Made by a program: the position numbers and the translations under genes. Positions 9,489 through 17,644 of a DNA stretch of 64,000 nt are shown one piece after another. Positions within the stretch are counted from its first letter, which is position 1; each line of letters starts with the position of its first letter. A model generated the notes under the pieces. The model saw only the letters and a program-made list of their open reading frames with translations. It made no database searches and had not been told where the DNA came from. Origin of the DNA: Nitrososphaerota archaeon (GTDB lineage: Archaea; Thermoproteota; Nitrososphaeria; Conexivisphaerales; Conexivisphaeraceae); contig WALT01000010.1 in NCBI GenBank assembly GCA_015522695.1, positions 78,961 to 142,960 on the forward strand, given 5' to 3'.

Positions 9489-10916
9489 TTAGGTCGACCT
9501 TATTTTCCCTGCGATAAGCCGTGCTGCAGCTCTAGCGTCGACCCTGCCGCTCGCCCTCTTGAGCACAAGCCCTACGATGTAGTTGAGCGCCTTGGGGTTC
9601 CTCCTAGCATCCTCCACGGCTTTGGGGTTCTCGGCCATCACCTGATCCACGATCCTCTCGAGCTCCTCGTTCAGGAGAAACCCGCCGGTTAACCCCAAAG
9701 CCTTCATGGCTTCACCGGTTCCCACGTCATGGTCGAGCATATGATACAGACATCTCTTGACATCCTTGTGGCTCAGCTCCCCCTTCTCCATGAGCTTCGC
9801 CAGGCCCGCTATACGTCTTGGGTTCGATCTCAGATCTTCAACCTCTATCCCCCTTTCATTGATGTAGGAGACGAGATCGATCGCTATTATACTCGCAACG
9901 CTTTTCGGTGGAGCCCCAGATGCTACGACCTCCTCGAAGAGGCCTGCCAAACTGGGGGAATAGGCTAGCGCCTCAGCCAGCGTACCGCTGATCCCATATT
10001 CCTTCATATATCTCGATCTCTTATCCTCAGGTAACTCGGGTATGGCCACCTTGGCCTCCTCCAGTATATCGTCGGTGACCACTATCGGGGGAAGATCGGG
10101 TTCTGGGAAATATCTGTATTCCTCCTCCTCCTCCTTAGTCCTCAAGCTGACTGTTATCTTCCTGATCTCGTCCCAATGTCTGGTCTCCCTCTCGACGTTG
10201 ATCCCTCTAGATATCCTGCTTTCCTGTCTCGTCGCCTCAAACCTGAGCGCCTTCTCCACGTCGACAAAACCCGATATATTTTTCACCTCAACCCTGGCGC
10301 CGCCGGGCAACGATATATTGGCATCACAGCGTATCGCACCCTCCACGCCGGGTTTGTACACCCCCAGGTACTCGAGAATGCTGGCGAGCTTCTCCAGGAA
10401 CTCCCTGGCCTTGGCCGGGTCGCTGATGTCGGGCTCCGTCACTATCTCCAGGAGCGCTATGCCGTGCCTGTTGTAGTCCACGAGGGCATGAGGCGACCGA
10501 GTTATCCCTCCCTCGTAAACTATCCTGGCAGGATCTTCCTCCAGATGTATCCTGCGTATCCTCACCCTCTTACCATCGGACATCTCCAAGTATCCATCTT
10601 GGGCGAAGGGCACGCCCCCCGCCCTATCATACTGGCTTATCTGGAAGTTCTTCGCGAGATCCGGATAGAAATAGTTCTTCCTGTAGAAGCGTGATATCCT
10701 GTTTATCTTACAATGAAGGGCGAGTGCGACCTTGGCGGCCTCCTTCACTGCTCCCTTGTTCAAAACGGGCAGTGTACCTGGGAGCCCCATACATATGGGG
10801 CACACGTTCGTGTTCGGAGGCTTGCCCCTGTAATCCGAGCTACAAGAACAGAACAGCTTCGTCTTTAAACTCAGGATCTGTACATGTACCTCGAGACCTA
10901 TCCTGAGATCCTGCAC
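9489..10916 (-). CDS. gatB: Asp/Glu-tRNA amidotransferase subunit B
   Basis: GatB activates the side-chain carboxyl of Asp- or Glu-tRNA with ATP and accepts the ammonia tunnelled from GatA. The 475-residue protein starts MQDLRIGLEVHVQ, has the zinc-site cysteines (FCSCSSDY, then CPICMG), the family signature RCDANISLPGG, and a C-terminal YqeY-type tRNA-binding domain. Length is normal. It is the first gene of a two-gene minus-strand unit with the radical SAM gene and faces gatA. Confidence 0.97.
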   Translation of the reverse strand: MQDLRIGLEVHVQILSLKTKLFCSCSSDYRGKPPNTNVCPICMGLPGTLPVLNKGAVKEAAKVALALHCKINRISRFYRKNYFYPDLAKNFQISQYDRAGGVPFAQDGYLEMSDGKRVRIRRIHLEEDPARIVYEGGITRSPHALVDYNRHGIALLEIVTEPDISDPAKAREFLEKLASILEYLGVYKPGVEGAIRCDANISLPGGARVEVKNISGFVDVEKALRFEATRQESRISRGINVERETRHWDEIRKITVSLRTKEEEEEYRYFPEPDLPPIVVTDDILEEAKVAIPELPEDKRSRYMKEYGISGTLAEALAYSPSLAGLFEEVVASGAPPKSVASIIAIDLVSYINERGIEVEDLRSNPRRIAGLAKLMEKGELSHKDVKRCLYHMLDHDVGTGEAMKALGLTGGFLLNEELERIVDQVMAENPKAVEDARRNPKALNYIVGLVLKRASGRVDARAAARLIAGKIRST

Positions 10917-10940
10917 ACGACCTGTTCACCTAGTCCCATC

Positions 10941-11618
10941 TTATAACAGTTTAACCGCTACCGTGATAATGACCCCTCCAAAGAGGAGCTTCCACATGCT
11001 CGCATGTCCAAACACCTTCCTGAACGACCTCAGGACGAACTCGTTCCTGGGCATGGCCAGATATGTGAGTTCAAGCTTGCCGAAGAGCTGGGTAAACGGC
11101 CCCGTCAATATCGCTAAGAGCTTGGACGCACCCCTCCAGTAGGCGGTTATGATCATCCGTTTCAACCTCCCGTCAGGTTTCCCCAGGTCTAATACGATGA
11201 AGACACCGCCCCTTCTCATAACCCTCCTCACCTCGATTATCGCCGCCCCGAGGTTCCAGGAATCCCTCAATGAGAAACCTGCGACGACGCACTCGAAGGC
11301 GTCATCCCTGAACGGCAACCATTCGTACATCCCTCTCACACCTTCAGAATTCACACACGTTCGCCGCGACCAAGGCAGTATATCCAGCATGACACTTCCT
11401 GGACGACCATCACAACATCCAGCGGCCTTGGACATGAGGCCCGGACCAGCGCCTAGGTCCAATAGGTTTCGACAGCCACTTAGGCCCCAAGCAGCCTTTC
11501 TACGTAGAGCACCGATCATGCCCAACGAGAGTATTATGTTGCCAGCCTCATAGACCCCAGACAGCGCTCCGATGCTTGCGATGACGCTGGCCCAATCGCC
11601 CCCTAAACTAGAGGCCAT
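10941..11618 (-). CDS. Class I SAM methyltransferase, UbiE/MenG-like
   Basis: This 225-residue protein has a Rossmann SAM-binding motif DLGAGPGL near residue 55, a second acidic strand (VMLDIL), and a region GFSLRDSWNLGAAI...VMRRGG...VLDLGKP. That region closely follows the quinone methyltransferase pattern (F-x-LR-N...VL-x-PGG...L-x-KP). UbiE/MenG enzymes methylate demethylmenaquinone or demethylubiquinone. If that is its job, it would supply the quinone used by the EtfD homologue at 26.4 kb, but a role in lipid methylation is equally possible. It overlaps the NnrD-like gene by 11 bp. Substrate uncertain. Confidence 0.7.
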   Translation of the reverse strand: MASSLGGDWASVIASIGALSGVYEAGNIILSLGMIGALRRKAAWGLSGCRNLLDLGAGPGLMSKAAGCCDGRPGSVMLDILPWSRRTCVNSEGVRGMYEWLPFRDDAFECVVAGFSLRDSWNLGAAIIEVRRVMRRGGVFIVLDLGKPDGRLKRMIITAYWRGASKLLAILTGPFTQLFGKLELTYLAMPRNEFVLRSFRKVFGHASMWKLLFGGVIITVAVKLL

Positions 11619-12516
11619 CCTTTGTCTTCACCTTCAGGGAATCGAACCTCATCAGGACTCCTTGAATCTCCCTCAATATCTCCGAGGCACCGGCATGAAA
11701 CCCTGCACGATCGACGACCTTCTCGCCAGCCATTCCAGCGATGTACGTGGCCGTTATCGCCGCTTCGGCGGGACCTAGCCCCCTCGCCATGAAGCCAACA
11801 GCTAAGCCCTCCGTTACAGCACCAGCTCCACTAACCGTCATGAGCGACGTCCCTGTCTTATTCATCAACGCCGATGATCCGTCCGATACTACATCCACAG
11901 GACCTTTCAATAGAATGGTACCTCCCATCGCCTCAGCCACTTCAGCTACGATCTTAGCATCCTCCTCCGGAATCCCGGAAAGCTTCAGCCTGAATACCCT
12001 CTCAAATGACCTTCTGGAGTATGAGGCGACGAACGATTTCCCATGCAGATGTCTTAACACATCCAGCTCGGCTCCCTCCGATGTCAGCAGAAGCCGTGTA
12101 CCTCTCATGGCCATCTCCTGCGCCAGGATCTCAGCACCCTCTACACTTCCCCTCTGGAGACCTACACCGATCAACACCGAATCAGCGTCCTTGACGAGCT
12201 TCAGCAGGCGCCTGGAGACCCCACGCGTGAGCCTGTAATCCGATAACTTGATCACATCGTAGTCCGGCGAGTAGCAACGGACGGGCGTAGCTATATCCTC
12301 AGGAACCGCTATCGTTACCTCGTCAACACCGGAGTAGAGCGCCGCTAGCCCAGCAAGAACTGGCGGCCCATGGTTCCTCCAGCTTCCTCCGACCACCAAT
12401 ACCCTACCGTTGTTCTCACCACTCCTCGGAGGCATCCATACGGTTATCTCCTTCAGGCCGGCGATCCTAATCTCCAATGATCGTGACGACAAGCCTCCTC
12501 GTACTCCTCGGGCCAT
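11608..12516 (-). CDS. NAD(P)H-hydrate dehydratase-like (YjeF C-terminal, ribokinase fold), atypical active site
   Basis: The family repairs hydrated NAD(P)H using ATP or ADP. RVLVVGGS at the N-terminus and SVLIGVGL, TILLKGPVDVVS and the late G-A-G loop show the ribokinase-like YjeF/NnrD domain. Only this domain is present; the epimerase domain is elsewhere or absent. The family motif G-S/T-G-D, whose Asp is the catalytic base, reads GAGA (VSGAGAVTEG), so activity is doubtful. Start is ambiguous: ATG at 12516 or TTG at 12477, which would overlap the yjbQ stop by a few bases; the frame is open to 12558. It sits between yjbQ and the methyltransferase. Confidence 0.7.
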   Translation of the reverse strand: MARGVRGGLSSRSLEIRIAGLKEITVWMPPRSGENNGRVLVVGGSWRNHGPPVLAGLAALYSGVDEVTIAVPEDIATPVRCYSPDYDVIKLSDYRLTRGVSRRLLKLVKDADSVLIGVGLQRGSVEGAEILAQEMAMRGTRLLLTSEGAELDVLRHLHGKSFVASYSRRSFERVFRLKLSGIPEEDAKIVAEVAEAMGGTILLKGPVDVVSDGSSALMNKTGTSLMTVSGAGAVTEGLAVGFMARGLGPAEAAITATYIAGMAGEKVVDRAGFHAGASEILREIQGVLMRFDSLKVKTKDGL

Positions 12517-12880
12517 CCAATTCCACGAGGAATATGTTCTGCCACGTCCCTCTGACAAGCCTTCCAGCCGATACCGGGAATACTCGGGCTGAACCTATTA
12601 TCGATGACGCTAGATGTGCATGGGCGTTGTCGTCGATCCTATCGTGTAGATATCCTGCGCCGCGTGGGAACAATTCGGAGACCTTCTTGATCACGTCCTG
12701 CATGAGTCCCGGCTCCGCCTCATTCGCCATCACAGCCGCCGTAGCATGAGGAGCGAAGACCATGCACATCCCGCTCTCGATCCTCGACTCCTCGACGACC
12801 CTCTCAACGTCCCGTGTGATATCGATGAGCTCTAGACTCTTCTTGGTGGAGTATCTGAGCTCCCTCGAGTAGACCTTCAT
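12467..12880 (-). CDS. YjbQ family protein (UPF0047)
   Basis: This 137-residue single-domain protein is of the YjbQ family, whose bacterial member shows weak thiamine-phosphate synthase activity and whose archaeal role is unknown. Visible hallmarks: VFAPHATAAV with a conserved His, NEAEPGL, then HDRIDDNAHAHLASSIIG with the histidine-rich metal-site segment, and a C-terminal GTWQNIFLVE.DGPR. Length is normal. It is first in a minus-strand run with the NnrD-like protein and the methyltransferase, overlapping the former. Confidence 0.88.
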   Translation of the reverse strand: MKVYSRELRYSTKKSLELIDITRDVERVVEESRIESGMCMVFAPHATAAVMANEAEPGLMQDVIKKVSELFPRGAGYLHDRIDDNAHAHLASSIIGSARVFPVSAGRLVRGTWQNIFLVELDGPRSTRRLVVTIIGD

Positions 12881-13164
12881 GCCCAGGTCCCTAGGGTCTC
12901 CGCTTCGAATAATAGTTTCCCCTGGAGATCTCCATTTCCATTACATCTATCGATCAGTTATGGGATGCCCTACAGGATCGATGAAGATCGGCGGATATTC
13001 ATCCTCATGGCTCATCGGAAGGGAGATGGAGCCAGGAATGCTCCCCCGTAAATCCTCGGCACGTGACGAAATAAACGAGCCGAATCATGTATCTTGGTGC
13101 ACAGGTGGTTTCCGGATGCTCCAGGACCTCAGATATACAGACGGGATGAAGGGGATCTTGGAGG
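12881..13164. other. Intergenic stretch without a convincing gene
   Basis: This region lies between yjbQ and the LLM oxidoreductase gene. A plus-strand open frame (12879-13181, about 100 codons) crosses it, but it runs into the LLM gene antisense and shows no family motif. I see no tRNA or clear hairpin; the yjbQ promoter must lie at its left end. Confidence 0.4.
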
Positions 13165-14007
13165 CTAAAAACTCTCCATGACCTCCTTGCGGAACCACGT
13201 GATCCTCTCGAGCGCCTCCTCCTTAGGATATCTCCAGACCAATCCACAGAGTCTGCAACCGGAGTCGACGAAGCCCTGTATGAAGTTCAAGGCCTCCGAC
13301 CTCGTTTGGAATGGAGTATAGATCTGGAAGGCTGGCAAAAACCTTCCGGGATCCCTCCCGTAAGCTGATGCCATACTCGTTATACGGGACCAGCCGAGCC
13401 TATACTTGTTGTGTGAGATGAGGGTAGGTATCCAGCCGTCACCATATCTCGCGGCCAGTCTACTCATCCTGATACCGGTTGTGCCGAAGAGCACCGGAGG
13501 TCCAGGTTTCTGGATCGGTCTAGGATCCAAGACCGTGTTGCGGATCGTATAATAACGGCCATTAAACTCCCCTATGCGACCCTTGCTCCAGAGTTTCCGG
13601 ATTATCCTCATGTCCTCCTCGACCATCAAGACCCTCTCGCCAGCAGGTCTCCACTCGGAATAGCCGTCGAACTCGGGTTTGTGCCATCCAGCACCGACTC
13701 CGAGCAATACCCTGCCATTGGATAGATAGTCGAGGGTGGCGACCATCTTCGCCAGCTGAGCGGGATGTCTGAATGGCAACGGCGTGACGCATGTGCCCAG
13801 TCTAATCGTACTGGTCAGACTTGAGATCGCTGAAAGCAATAACCATGCTTCGAAGGTCCTGGGGCTCTCCGGCAGCATATAGTGGTCCCAGATGAGGAAT
13901 GTTGAGAAGCCCTCCACCTCCGCTTCGACCGCAATGTCCTTGGCGAATGGCCAATCAACGTAATGGCCTACACTTGGATATATCAGAGCGAATTCCACCT
14001 TGGTCAT
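13165..14007 (-). CDS. LLM-class flavin/F420-dependent oxidoreductase
   Basis: This is a luciferase-like TIM-barrel oxidoreductase of 280 residues from the ATG at 14007 (MTKVEFALIYPS). The open frame reaches 14091, but that extension is a low-complexity HDHDHDN string encoded by a tandem repeat. Motifs: FLIWDHYMLP near residue 45, the TSTIRLGTCVTPLP strand, LSNGRVLLGVGAGWH and PGPPVLFGTTG, all typical of F420-dependent N5,N10-methylene-H4MPT-reductase-like and SsuD-like proteins. Archaea commonly use F420 here. Substrate is unknown. It stands alone on the minus strand. Confidence 0.85.
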   Translation of the reverse strand: MTKVEFALIYPSVGHYVDWPFAKDIAVEAEVEGFSTFLIWDHYMLPESPRTFEAWLLLSAISSLTSTIRLGTCVTPLPFRHPAQLAKMVATLDYLSNGRVLLGVGAGWHKPEFDGYSEWRPAGERVLMVEEDMRIIRKLWSKGRIGEFNGRYYTIRNTVLDPRPIQKPGPPVLFGTTGIRMSRLAARYGDGWIPTLISHNKYRLGWSRITSMASAYGRDPGRFLPAFQIYTPFQTRSEALNFIQGFVDSGCRLCGLVWRYPKEEALERITWFRKEVMESF

Positions 14008-14022
14008 ACAATATCCTGGGTT

Positions 14023-14040
14023 ATCGTGATCGTGATCGTG
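14023..14040. repeat. Short tandem repeat, three copies of ATCGTG
   Basis: Three perfect 6-bp units lie just upstream of the LLM oxidoreductase start at 14007. In frame they would encode alternating His and Asp, but family comparison places them before the true start. They may be a slippage product or part of the promoter region. Confidence 0.6.
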
Positions 14041-14099
14041 ATTGAAATAGTTGTCTGCACCTAAACGCTTAATTTCCAGCATCGGCTGCAAGGCTGACG

Positions 14100-14510
14100 T
14101 TGGGTGAGAAGGGATTCTGGGCTGGCGATGATGAGGGAAACCTCTACTATTTGGTCATGATGTCCGATGACGGGCTGCTCGTATATGGATCCTTACCCAG
14201 CCTCATCACCCACATTCCAGAGTTGATATTGATCATCTATGCTGTGGTGACGTTCCCGTTGATATGGATCGGGCTCTCCAGGCTCGCCATCCTTGTGATA
14301 GTGGCTGTAATACCGCTGATGCTAGCCGCCATCATCCTCCCGAGGATGATGATCATGAGGAGGGGAGTTAGGTTTAAGGCCCTAATTCAAGGAGCCTCAC
14401 GTTTCAAGGGGAAGCTCGCCATGCTGACCCTTGAGACGAGTAATGGAGAGCTCGTGCTCTACGCCCGTGTAAAACACCTACCAACGAATATAGCCGGACT
14501 CTTATCCTAG
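14100..14510 (+). CDS. Small membrane protein of unknown function
   Basis: The frame has 136 codons from a TTG at 14100; an ATG lies at 14157 or 14160 (MMSDDG). After a charged N-terminus come two adjacent hydrophobic segments at roughly residues 41-60 and 62-82, separated by a Leu-Ser-Arg turn, then a basic stretch (PRMMIMRRGVRF) and a ~45-residue soluble tail ending in a likely beta strand (GELVLYARV). The arrangement suggests a hairpin membrane anchor with a cytoplasmic tail. I recognise no family. It is divergent from the LLM gene, with 92 bp between. Confidence 0.55.
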   Translation: MGEKGFWAGDDEGNLYYLVMMSDDGLLVYGSLPSLITHIPELILIIYAVVTFPLIWIGLSRLAILVIVAVIPLMLAAIILPRMMIMRRGVRFKALIQGASRFKGKLAMLTLETSNGELVLYARVKHLPTNIAGLLS

Positions 14511-14805
14511 ACGTCGAAGATGGTATGGAGGAAGGACGAGTAGGAGCGTGGATCCTCGGCCTAAAGTATATCAACAGGCGATAACCATCACATGGGAAAC
14601 CTTTCCATCATCTACCTCTTAGAAGAATTCCAGCCTTCACCATGATGCATGTAGACCAGATATCATGCGTGCGAGAGGCTTAGCGCGGAAGCCCATCCTC
14701 GCTTTGAGCACTAGAAACCCTTCATGTTACATTTTAGATCTATCGAGGAAATGGAGGTCATTCCATCATGGAAACTTCCCTCGACGGAACGCGAAGGCCA
14801 TCCAA
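14511..14805. other. Gene-free stretch
   Basis: About 295 bp separate the membrane protein from the hairpin after the radical SAM gene, which converge here. Short open frames exist, but none has a family motif or start signal. I see no tRNA. A C/D-box RNA cannot be excluded by eye but is not supported. Confidence 0.4.
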
Positions 14806-14826
14806 GCCAAGCCGGACTGGCTTGGC
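14806..14826 (-). terminator. Hairpin abutting the radical SAM stop codon
   Basis: There is a perfect 8-bp inverted repeat, GCCAAGCC then GGCTTGGC, with a 5-base loop, placed directly after the stop at 14827-14829. There is no strong T-tract on the minus strand, so it may be an RNA 3'-end structure rather than a classical terminator. Confidence 0.4.
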
Positions 14827-16383
14827 CTATCGTCGATCAGGGCAACCCTCTAGATCTTTCAAGTATTCTTGATGACCGTGTTCTAGGAGACCACGGCTCA
14901 AGCCCAGATCCACTTGAGCCCAGGGGACGGGCTCCCCAGGCTCGAAACCCATCAGATAACGTCGCACGTCCAACCTGCACCTCCTCATAGCTTTCATCCA
15001 TGAGCTTTCTACACCACTGGCGAGGGACAGTAGAGGACAGGAGACCTCTGGGCCGCCCCTGGAAAGCACGGTCTGTATCACGGCTAGACGTGGATTGTAG
15101 TAGCTGACCTCTACACCGACTTTGTTGAGCATTCTCATGAGCACCTTAACCTTGGCACGGAGCGTCCTCTCGTCCTCTAGGGGCATCCACTGCATGGGGG
15201 TTGATGGTTTCGGCATGAATTGGTTAATGGTAACGCTGATCCTACCTGTAGAGAAGACATCGCGTTTGAGGCTTAGGACCTCCCTGGCCACCCCGATGGC
15301 CTCCTCCATGGTCTCCCCTGGAAGGCCGATCATGTAATACAACTTCAGGTTCTTCATCCCAGCTCGTGATGCTGCAGCGACCGCTTTAACCAGGAGGTTT
15401 TCAGGGATGTATTTATTCATGGCCCTCTTCAGCCTGCAACTGTTGGACTCGGGAGCTAGGGTTAGCGTCCTTTGACCCAGCCTCGCTATAGTCTCTATCC
15501 TCTCCTCGCTCAGGGTCTCTATCCTCAAGGATGGTACCGAGATGGCAGCCCCAGAGGAGCCTACTATCTCAAGTATGCCGTCCGCATCTCTGTGGTCGAA
15601 AAATGAGAGACTATAGAACGTTACCTTGTCGACCGAATTCGTTTTGAGCCCTTCCTTCACGATCTTCTCAATTTGTATCAACACTCTATCCCTTTTTGGA
15701 AGAAATATATGGCCTTCCATACAGAACCTACATCCCCTGAAACAGCCTCTCATCGCTTCCACTAGGAGGCTTCTCCCCCAGATCGGCTTGCGATCCAGCG
15801 GTTGTATTTGAGCTATGGGATGAAATTCCAAAGGTAATTCCCTGGGATAAACCCTCTTGACCTCCTCCAGACCCAGGGTGTAGAACCCGGGCTTGCTGGC
15901 CAGCGCATCGACGATATCCCTGGGGCGACCCGAAAGCCGTCCCACGAGTACGGGCAATAAAGATTCCATCTCCCCCACCATGATCAAGTCCGCCACCTTG
16001 GACAGCGGAGCTGGGTTAGCTATCGCTGGCGGTCCTCCGACGACCAGCAATGGCCCTGATCTCCTTCTCTCCACATCCGGCTCTATATCGGACGATATGA
16101 GCATCTTGACGAGGTTCAAATAGTCGAGCTCATAATGAACGCTGGCCATTATGACGTCCATGGCCGAGAGTCTGCTACCCCACTCCAGCCCTATCGGTCG
16201 CCGATCTCCCTCAAACACGAATCGCTCTGCGACGAAATCGGAAAGCGAATTCAAGTAGTAGTACATCGCCTGATACGATAAGCTGGCTATCGCGGCCTCA
16301 TAGACGGAGGGGTAGACGAGACCTACCTTTATGTGGCCAGGACCACCCCTCTTCCTCACGACGTTTCCCTCCCTTAGGCGCAT
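14827..16383 (-). CDS. B12-binding-domain radical SAM protein
   Basis: This 518-residue protein has an N-terminal Rossmann-like segment of cobalamin-binding type (residues ~20-160: VGLVYPSVYE, LLVVGGPPA), then the radical SAM core with C-x3-C-x2-C in MRGCFRGCRFCMEG near residue 215, and LAPESNSCRLKRAMNK and YYMIGLPGET further on. It belongs to the broad B12-radical SAM class (methyltransferases, methylthiotransferases and others). The substrate cannot be told. The first residues include the RKRGGPGHIKVGLVYPSV region usual for archaeal members. It stands alone, preceded by a 500-bp gap. Confidence 0.85.
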   Translation of the reverse strand: MRLREGNVVRKRGGPGHIKVGLVYPSVYEAAIASLSYQAMYYYLNSLSDFVAERFVFEGDRRPIGLEWGSRLSAMDVIMASVHYELDYLNLVKMLISSDIEPDVERRRSGPLLVVGGPPAIANPAPLSKVADLIMVGEMESLLPVLVGRLSGRPRDIVDALASKPGFYTLGLEEVKRVYPRELPLEFHPIAQIQPLDRKPIWGRSLLVEAMRGCFRGCRFCMEGHIFLPKRDRVLIQIEKIVKEGLKTNSVDKVTFYSLSFFDHRDADGILEIVGSSGAAISVPSLRIETLSEERIETIARLGQRTLTLAPESNSCRLKRAMNKYIPENLLVKAVAAASRAGMKNLKLYYMIGLPGETMEEAIGVAREVLSLKRDVFSTGRISVTINQFMPKPSTPMQWMPLEDERTLRAKVKVLMRMLNKVGVEVSYYNPRLAVIQTVLSRGGPEVSCPLLSLASGVESSWMKAMRRCRLDVRRYLMGFEPGEPVPWAQVDLGLSRGLLEHGHQEYLKDLEGCPDRR

Positions 16384-16891
16384 ATGCCTGGATAGTACAC
16401 AACATCTTATACGTTAGACTCCTTCACGGATCATCGGGAGGCCATCATGCTGCTTGCTCGAGCTGATCCATGACGGCCATTCTTAGCGTTCGGATTTCTA
16501 TATTCTATGTAATCGTGATGGATAGAAGATGGATTTCTAAACGATCTTGAAGAAATTCGATCATACGATGATCGTCCAAATGCATTCGATCGATTATCGA
16601 TGCCCTCAGAAGGTTGGAGTGGCCATACTTTACATCGGCACGATATCGAAGGTCTCGCCCGAACTCGACGGATGTCCCTCCCGGAAGTTCGTTGATGATG
16701 TCGATCGTTAGAGGCATCGAGAAGGAGATCGGCCGATTTTTAGGATGGGTTGTCGATTATAGTCGCACGGACGGTGATCGAAGCTGGGTCGATGGAGGCC
16801 AAGTAAAAGTATAACATACCATTGTGCTGTGTACGTGCGAGAGTGCTGAAACGCGGAAAACCCTAATGAGGATGCAGGATATAATCAGCCC
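16384..16891. other. 508-bp gene-poor region with a hairpin
   Basis: No convincing gene is visible between the radical SAM gene and the metallophosphoesterase. A 70-codon minus-strand frame (16505-16717) starts with ATG but has no motif or ribosome binding site. A perfect 7-bp inverted repeat, CGATCAT/ATGATCG with a 3-base loop, lies at 16558-16574 and is followed by more CGAT-rich sequence. This could be a regulatory site or an unannotated RNA. The right end must hold the promoter of the phosphoesterase. Confidence 0.4.
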
Positions 16892-17644
16892 ATGATCGGA
16901 TGGAGGTTCGTTACCGGGTACCCGGCTTTCCTCTTAGAGGGCGAGGAGAGGACGCTGATAATCTCCGATCTGCATCTGGGACTGGAGGAAGAGCTCAGGA
17001 GAAATGGTGTCTACGTTCCACCCGTAACGCCTATGATGCTCGGTGAACTGGCGAAGATAGGTGAAGGGACCAGGGCTACAAAGCTCGTTGTGTTGGGAGA
17101 TATCAAGCATTCGACAGCCGGGGTCACGCCCTTCGAGATCAGGGAGATCCACAACTTCTTCGGTGGGGTTCTAAGGATGTTCAGGGATGTACTGATCGTG
17201 CCCGGCAACCATGACGGCGGTATCATGAGGATAGGATTGGGATCTGTGAACGTATCGAGCCCTCAGGGCATCAGGATAAACGTCGATGGCTTCACGGTGG
17301 GTTTGACCCATGGACATACGAGGTTGCCGAAGTATTTGGTAGATGTCGACCTCCTGCTCGCTGGACATCATCACCTATACGTCAGGGGGATCTCCAGGTA
17401 TGTAGAGAAGTATCCAGTCTGGGTCAGGACGCTGAGGGCCAGGTCGCCGAAAGAGATAATCATAGTCCCAGCGTTTAACAACCTCTTAGGTGGAGCCACC
17501 CTGATGGGGAACGTTGAAAGAGGTCCAGTGCTTAATCTTGCATTGGAGGATCCCAGAAGTACGGAGGTTTATACACTAGATGGATATCATCTAGGGACGC
17601 TCGATATTCTGGAGGCAGGCCTTCTTGTCGAGATGGAAGATTAG
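16892..17644 (+). CDS. Metallophosphoesterase (COG1407-like)
   Basis: This 250-residue calcineurin-type phosphoesterase has all metal and catalytic blocks in order: ISDLHLG (residues ~25-31), VLGDIKHS (~68-75), VPGNHDGG (~108-115), LTHGHT (~136-141) and AGHHH (~153-157). The family binds two metal ions and hydrolyses phosphomono- or diesters. Archaeal members of this small group are often labelled ICC-like phosphoesterases; the substrate is unknown. The last 20 bp overlap the subtilase start, which suggests cotranscription, though a functional link is not evident. Confidence 0.9.
   Translation: MIGWRFVTGYPAFLLEGEERTLIISDLHLGLEEELRRNGVYVPPVTPMMLGELAKIGEGTRATKLVVLGDIKHSTAGVTPFEIREIHNFFGGVLRMFRDVLIVPGNHDGGIMRIGLGSVNVSSPQGIRINVDGFTVGLTHGHTRLPKYLVDVDLLLAGHHHLYVRGISRYVEKYPVWVRTLRARSPKEIIIVPAFNNLLGGATLMGNVERGPVLNLALEDPRSTEVYTLDGYHLGTLDILEAGLLVEMED

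Noticed and set aside
12879..13181. 100-codon plus-strand frame after yjbQ
   Set aside because: No motif, no start signal, and it runs antisense into the LLM oxidoreductase gene.
14008..14091. HDHDHD metal-binding N-terminus of the LLM protein
   Set aside because: It is produced by a 6-bp tandem repeat upstream of the family-consistent ATG at 14007.
14511..14805. C/D-box guide RNA (a TGATG-like string near 14641)
   Set aside because: The D box and guide pairing could not be matched; chance occurrence is likely.
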